This document shows positions 6,268-9,149 of a DNA stretch of 9,149 bases, piece after piece. The stretch is from Silvimonas sp. JCM 19000 (GTDB lineage Bacteria; Pseudomonadota; Gammaproteobacteria; Burkholderiales; Chitinibacteraceae). The position numbers and the translations under genes are program-made. The notes beneath the pieces are model-generated. The model worked only from the letters and a program-made list of their open reading frames with translations, ran no database searches and was not told the DNA's origin. Numbering within the stretch: the first letter of the stretch is position 1; each line of letters starts with the position of its first letter. The stretch is taken from NCBI GenBank assembly GCA_001313065.1, contig BBFD01000164.1:1-9149 (forward strand), read 5' to 3'.

Positions 6268-7355
6268 TTACGCCAGCACGAAATGGCCGGCGTCAAAGCG
6301 CCATGCCAGCTCGACCTGATCGTTGTCGTCAAAGAAACGGGCGCGGCCCGGTGCGGCGTTGGGCAGCATGGTTTCGATCAACATGCCGTTTTCCAGCTCG
6401 ACGATGTAGACCGTCACATCGCCCAGATACAGACAGTCGTGCACCTTGCCTTTGAAATGCACTTCATCGGCATTGCCAGTGGCCACGCTAGCGCCCAGCT
6501 TGATCTTCTCGGGGCGCAAGGCCAACGTGCCTTTCTGGCCCACGCTCGCGCCGGCCACCGGCAGCGTATCCAGCGTACCGACGCCTTCGATTTCGATCTG
6601 CATACGCTCGGCGCTGACGCTGCGGATGGTGGCATCCAGCAGGTTGCATTGGCCGATAAAGTCGGCCACAAAGCGGCTCTTGGGGTATGAGTAGATATTC
6701 TCGGGCGCATCGAGTTGCTCAACCTGGCCCTGGCTCATTACCGCAATCCGGTGCGACAAGGCCAGCGCTTCGCCCTGGTCATGCGTCACATAAATAAACG
6801 TGATGCCGACTTCTTTTTGCAGATTGATCAGCTCCAGCTGCATTTGCTCGCGCAATTTGGCATCGAGCGCCGACAGCGGCTCATCCAGCAACAGCACGCG
6901 CGGACGATTAACCAGCGCGCGCGCAATCGCCACGCGTTGCCGCTGGCCACCCGACAATTCGCTGGGCATGCGCGTGGCAAACTGCTGCAGGCGCACGTCT
7001 TCCAGCACTTCCGCCACGCGGGCCTTGATCTGCTCCGGCGCCACCCCCGCCATCTTGAGCGGAAAGGCCACGTTCTGTTGCACCGTCATATGCGGAAACA
7101 GCGCGTAGCTCTGGAATACCGTATGCACCGGGCGCTTTTCCGGCGGCACGCCATTCAGCGACTTGCCATCCAGCAGCAATTCGCCGCTGTCCGGTTGCTC
7201 AAAACCCGCCAGCATCCGCAGCAAAGTGGTCTTGCCGCAGCCCGACGGGCCCAACAAAGTAAAGAACTCGCCGGCCTCTACGCTGAGACTGAGTGATTGA
7301 CGGCGGTGAAATCGCCGAAGCGTTTGACCACGTCCCTGATTTCCAGCAAAGCCAT
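6268..7355 (-). CDS. potA: Polyamine ABC transporter ATP-binding protein PotA, one frameshift
   Basis: This is the ATPase of the importer, on the cytoplasmic face. It is 362 residues after repair. Walker A GPSGCGKTT is at 36-44, the Q-loop in VFQSYALFPHMTV (Q82), signature LSGGQ at 134-138, Walker B VLLLDEP at 154-160 and the switch histidine H192 in YVTHDQGEALALS. A TOBE-type C-terminal domain fills about 230-362. ATG 7355 (MALLEIRDVVKRFGDFTAVNH) is preferred because GGGGAA precedes it at good spacing; ATG 7367 in the same frame lacks a ribosome site. The frame breaks at about 7291-7296, where one missing base (CACTCAG for CACCTCAG) stops it at a TAG; adding it joins NH to LSLSVEAGEFFTLLGPSG. 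It is the first gene of a leftward potABC unit, divergent from dgt. Confidence 0.92.
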
Positions 7356-7367
7356 GCCGTTCCCCAT

Positions 7368-7507
7368 AAAAAAAACGCGCGCTATTCTAACCGGAAAGCC
7401 CGCCCTGGCCCAGCCGCTTGCGTATTGCGCGGGCCGGTTTGTTACGCGGCAAGTGGGCGATGCCCGGCGTATGATGAGCGCCTGTCTTGCTACCCGGATT
7501 CTGGATC
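7368..7507. promoter_or_regulatory. Divergent potA / dgt promoter region
   Basis: The 140-base gap must hold promoters for both directions. For potA, minus-strand TAGAAT at 7384-7389 is a good -10 box with a weak TGGGCC at the -35 position, giving a short leader through a T8 run. For dgt, plus-strand TATGAT at 7470-7475 is a good -10 box without a recognisable -35. Neither is certain, and no operator is evident. Confidence 0.35.
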
Positions 7508-7510
7508 ATG

Positions 7511-8830
7511 ATGGACTGGCACCGCCTGCTCAGCGCCAACCGCCTGGGCGCCCCGCGCGACAATGCGCCGGACGACGAACTCTCGCGCAGCGATTTTCAT
7601 AAAGACCACGACCGCATCGTGTTCTCCTCACCGTTCCGGCGGCTGGGCCGCAAAACCCAGGTGCATCCGCTGACCGAAAACGACCATGTGCATACGCGCC
7701 TGACGCATTCGATCGAAGTGGGTTGCGTGGGCCGCAGCCTGGGTTTGATTGTAGGCGAGCAACTGCGCAACGAACTGCCGTCGCATATCTCGCCCTACGA
7801 TCTGGGCGCAATTATCCAGGCCGCCTGCCTGGCGCACGATATCGGCAATCCCCCGTTTGGCCACGCGGGCGAATACGCCATCCGCGACTGGTTCCGCCGC
7901 GATGACCATGCCTATCTGCTGCAGAATCTGTCGCCGAATGAACGGCGTGATCTGCAGACGTTTGAAGGCAATGCGCAGGGGTTCCGGGTGGTGACGCAAC
8001 TGGAAAACCATCGCTTTGAAGGCGGCATGCGGCTGACCTATGCCACGCTGGGCACCACGCTCAAATATCCATGGACCAGCGAATTTGCGGGCGAAAAGGC
8101 AAGTTCAGCTGCTACCAATCCGAGCGGCATTTGCTGGAACAAGTGGCATCTGAACTGGGCCTGCCCGAAATCGCCCCAGGCCGCTGGGCGCGCCATCCGC
8201 TGTCTTATCTGATGGAAGCGGCCGACGATATTTGCTACGCGATTCTCGATCTGGAAGACGGTATCGAAATTGGCATGCTGCCGTATGACACGGTCGAGCC
8301 TTTGCTGATGAAGATTTGCGGTGGCGATACCGAATTGCTGCAGATGGAAGTGGCGGCGGCGCCGTCGGTGCGGCGCAAGATTTCTTTGCTGCGTGGCAAG
8401 GCCATAGGCCGTTGTGTGACCGAAGTGGCCAAGGCGTTTATCAAGAATCACAAGAAGTTATTGGCCGGCGAATTTAGCGGTGACATGCTCGGCGATTGCC
8501 CGGCCAGCCTGCGCCATGGCATTGCCGAAGCCAAGCAACTGGCGCGCGATCAGATTTTTTAATGCGCGGCGCAAAGTGGAAATTGAAGTCGGCTCGTTTA
8601 CTTGTCTGGATATCTTGCTGGATGCATTTTGCAATGCAGCCTGGCAATTACGCGTATCGCCGGAATTGCCGTTCCGCATGAAGCGGATTCTGGATCTGAT
8701 GGAATACAACGCGCCGAAGAAGGAATGGCCGATTTATCAAACCTACGGCCGCGTGCTGGATTTTATTGGCGGCATGACGGACAACTACGCCACCTATCTG
8801 GCGCAGCAAGTCGGCGGCATGGGCCGCTGA
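7511..8830 (+). CDS. dgt: dGTPase / dNTP triphosphohydrolase (HD domain), two frameshifts
   Basis: This enzyme hydrolyses dGTP (and in many homologues other dNTPs) to the nucleoside and triphosphate, helping to set dNTP pools. Repaired length is 439 residues, common for Dgt-like proteins and shorter than E. coli Dgt. Motifs: [17 protein letters not shown] (38-54); H66 in RLTHSIEV; H109-D110 in [15 protein letters not shown], the HD metal site; [18 protein letters not shown]; and [19 protein letters not shown], which holds the last metal-binding Asp. The C-terminus ends [11 protein letters not shown]. Breaks are at 8094-8097 (A4; a fifth A gives [12 protein letters not shown]) and 8555-8560 (T6; five T gives [16 protein letters not shown]). 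They cancel, so the total length is preserved. The start is ATG 7511 or the adjacent ATG 7508; TTG 7487 is in frame but less likely. Confidence 0.92.
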
Positions 8831-8934
8831 TCCGGGCACGGCCCCCTCCGGAACATATCGATACCGCCCGCGCATGGAGTGTGGGAACAATCTGACGTAC
8901 GCTGTGCGCGTTTGCCTTTTGCCCCGGAATCGAA

Positions 8935-9149
8935 ATGCGCCCTACCCTGTTGATTGCTTTTGTTATTTCACCCTTGCTGGGCGCATGCGGCGTGGTGTCG
9001 ACCGCGGTAGATGTCGGGGTCACGGCGGTGAATGTGGGCGTGACGGCAGTGAACGTGACCACGACTGCGGCTGGCGTGGCCTATGACGCGGGCAAAGCAA
9101 CGGTCAATGGCGTGACGACCGTGGGTGGCTGGGCCATCGATGCCGCGCG
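8935..9149 (+). CDS. Small heptad-repeat lipoprotein, C-terminus off the window
   Basis: The ATG at 8935 has a CGGAA ribosome site about 6 bases upstream. A short signal (MRPTLLIAFVISPLLGAC) ends in a plausible lipobox L15-G16-A17-C18, so the protein is probably exported and lipid-anchored at Cys18. The mature part is a run of degenerate seven-residue units: VVSTAVD, VGVTAVN, VGVTAVN, VTTTAAG, VAYDAGK. The DNA repeats with a 21-base period at about 8992-9075, while third codon positions vary, so the repeat is kept at protein level. Small proteobacterial lipoproteins with a similar V-x-x-T-A-V pattern exist but have no assigned function. Transcription may come from its own promoter or from dgt 104 bases upstream. 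The frame is open to the window edge, at least 71 residues. Confidence 0.72.
   Translation, partial: MRPTLLIAFVISPLLGACGVVSTAVDVGVTAVNVGVTAVNVTTTAAGVAYDAGKATVNGVTTVGGWAIDAA

Noticed and set aside
7487..7510. TTG at 7487 as the dgt start
   Set aside because: It adds MLPGFWIM, unlike the MDWHRLL start expected, and has no better ribosome site than ATG 7508/7511.
8555..8560. Programmed frameshift in dgt at ATTTTTTAATG
   Set aside because: Dgt proteins are not known to need one, and the same type of slip occurs at unrelated A/T runs across the window.
8992..9075. 21-base repeats as a CRISPR or VNTR array
   Set aside because: The repeats are contiguous, in frame, diverged at third positions and lie inside a coding sequence with a lipobox.

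Overview
This is a GC-rich chromosomal window. It looks like a betaproteobacterium of the Neisseriales type, possibly a chitin degrader. That placement is an inference from a secreted CBM5/12 chitin-binding protein at the left edge, the style of the Pot, Dgt, QueD and VanZ proteins, and GGGTGGGTC-type palindromic repeats. No rRNA, tRNA, CRISPR array, transposase or phage gene was seen.

Layout from left to right. (1) 1-266, minus strand: start of a secreted protein with a chitin-binding module, cut by the window edge. (2) 267-877: about 610 bases with no credible gene, holding a dispersed repeat copy. (3) 914-1932, plus strand: a queD-family gene whose start codon lies inside a long hairpin, followed closely by a small SnoaL/NTF2-like gene. 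(4) 1935-3046, minus strand: a VanZ-family membrane protein convergent with the SnoaL gene. (5) 3097-7355, minus strand: a polyamine ABC importer in the order potA-potB-potC, then about 390 bases with a small inverted-repeat element and two intrinsic terminators, then potD. (6) 7511-8830, plus strand: dgt, a dNTP triphosphohydrolase divergent from potA. (7) 8935 to the right edge, plus strand: a small heptad-repeat lipoprotein, cut by the edge.

The pot genes form one function. PotD binds spermidine/putrescine in the periplasm, PotB and PotC form the channel, and PotA drives transport with ATP. potA, potB and potC are tightly packed: 8 bases separate potA from potB, and potB and potC overlap by 11 bases after frame repair. 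A strong leftward terminator then ends the unit, so potD needs its own promoter. The potD leader contains a second terminator-like hairpin about 30 bases before its start codon.

The dominant oddity is that only queD and potC read through intact. potA, potB, potD, dgt, vanZ and the SnoaL gene are all broken by single-base indels, and so probably is the CBM gene. Nearly every break is at or beside a run of one base. Coding A/T runs of 6-7 mostly carry one base too many, while shorter runs and G/C runs mostly lack one. After repair every gene has the expected family length and conserved motifs. The simplest reading is uncorrected sequencing or assembly error rather than gene decay or programmed frameshifting. 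The coordinates below give the repaired gene extents. I found no clear new biological system; the best regulatory leads are the hairpin over the queD start and the potD leader terminator.
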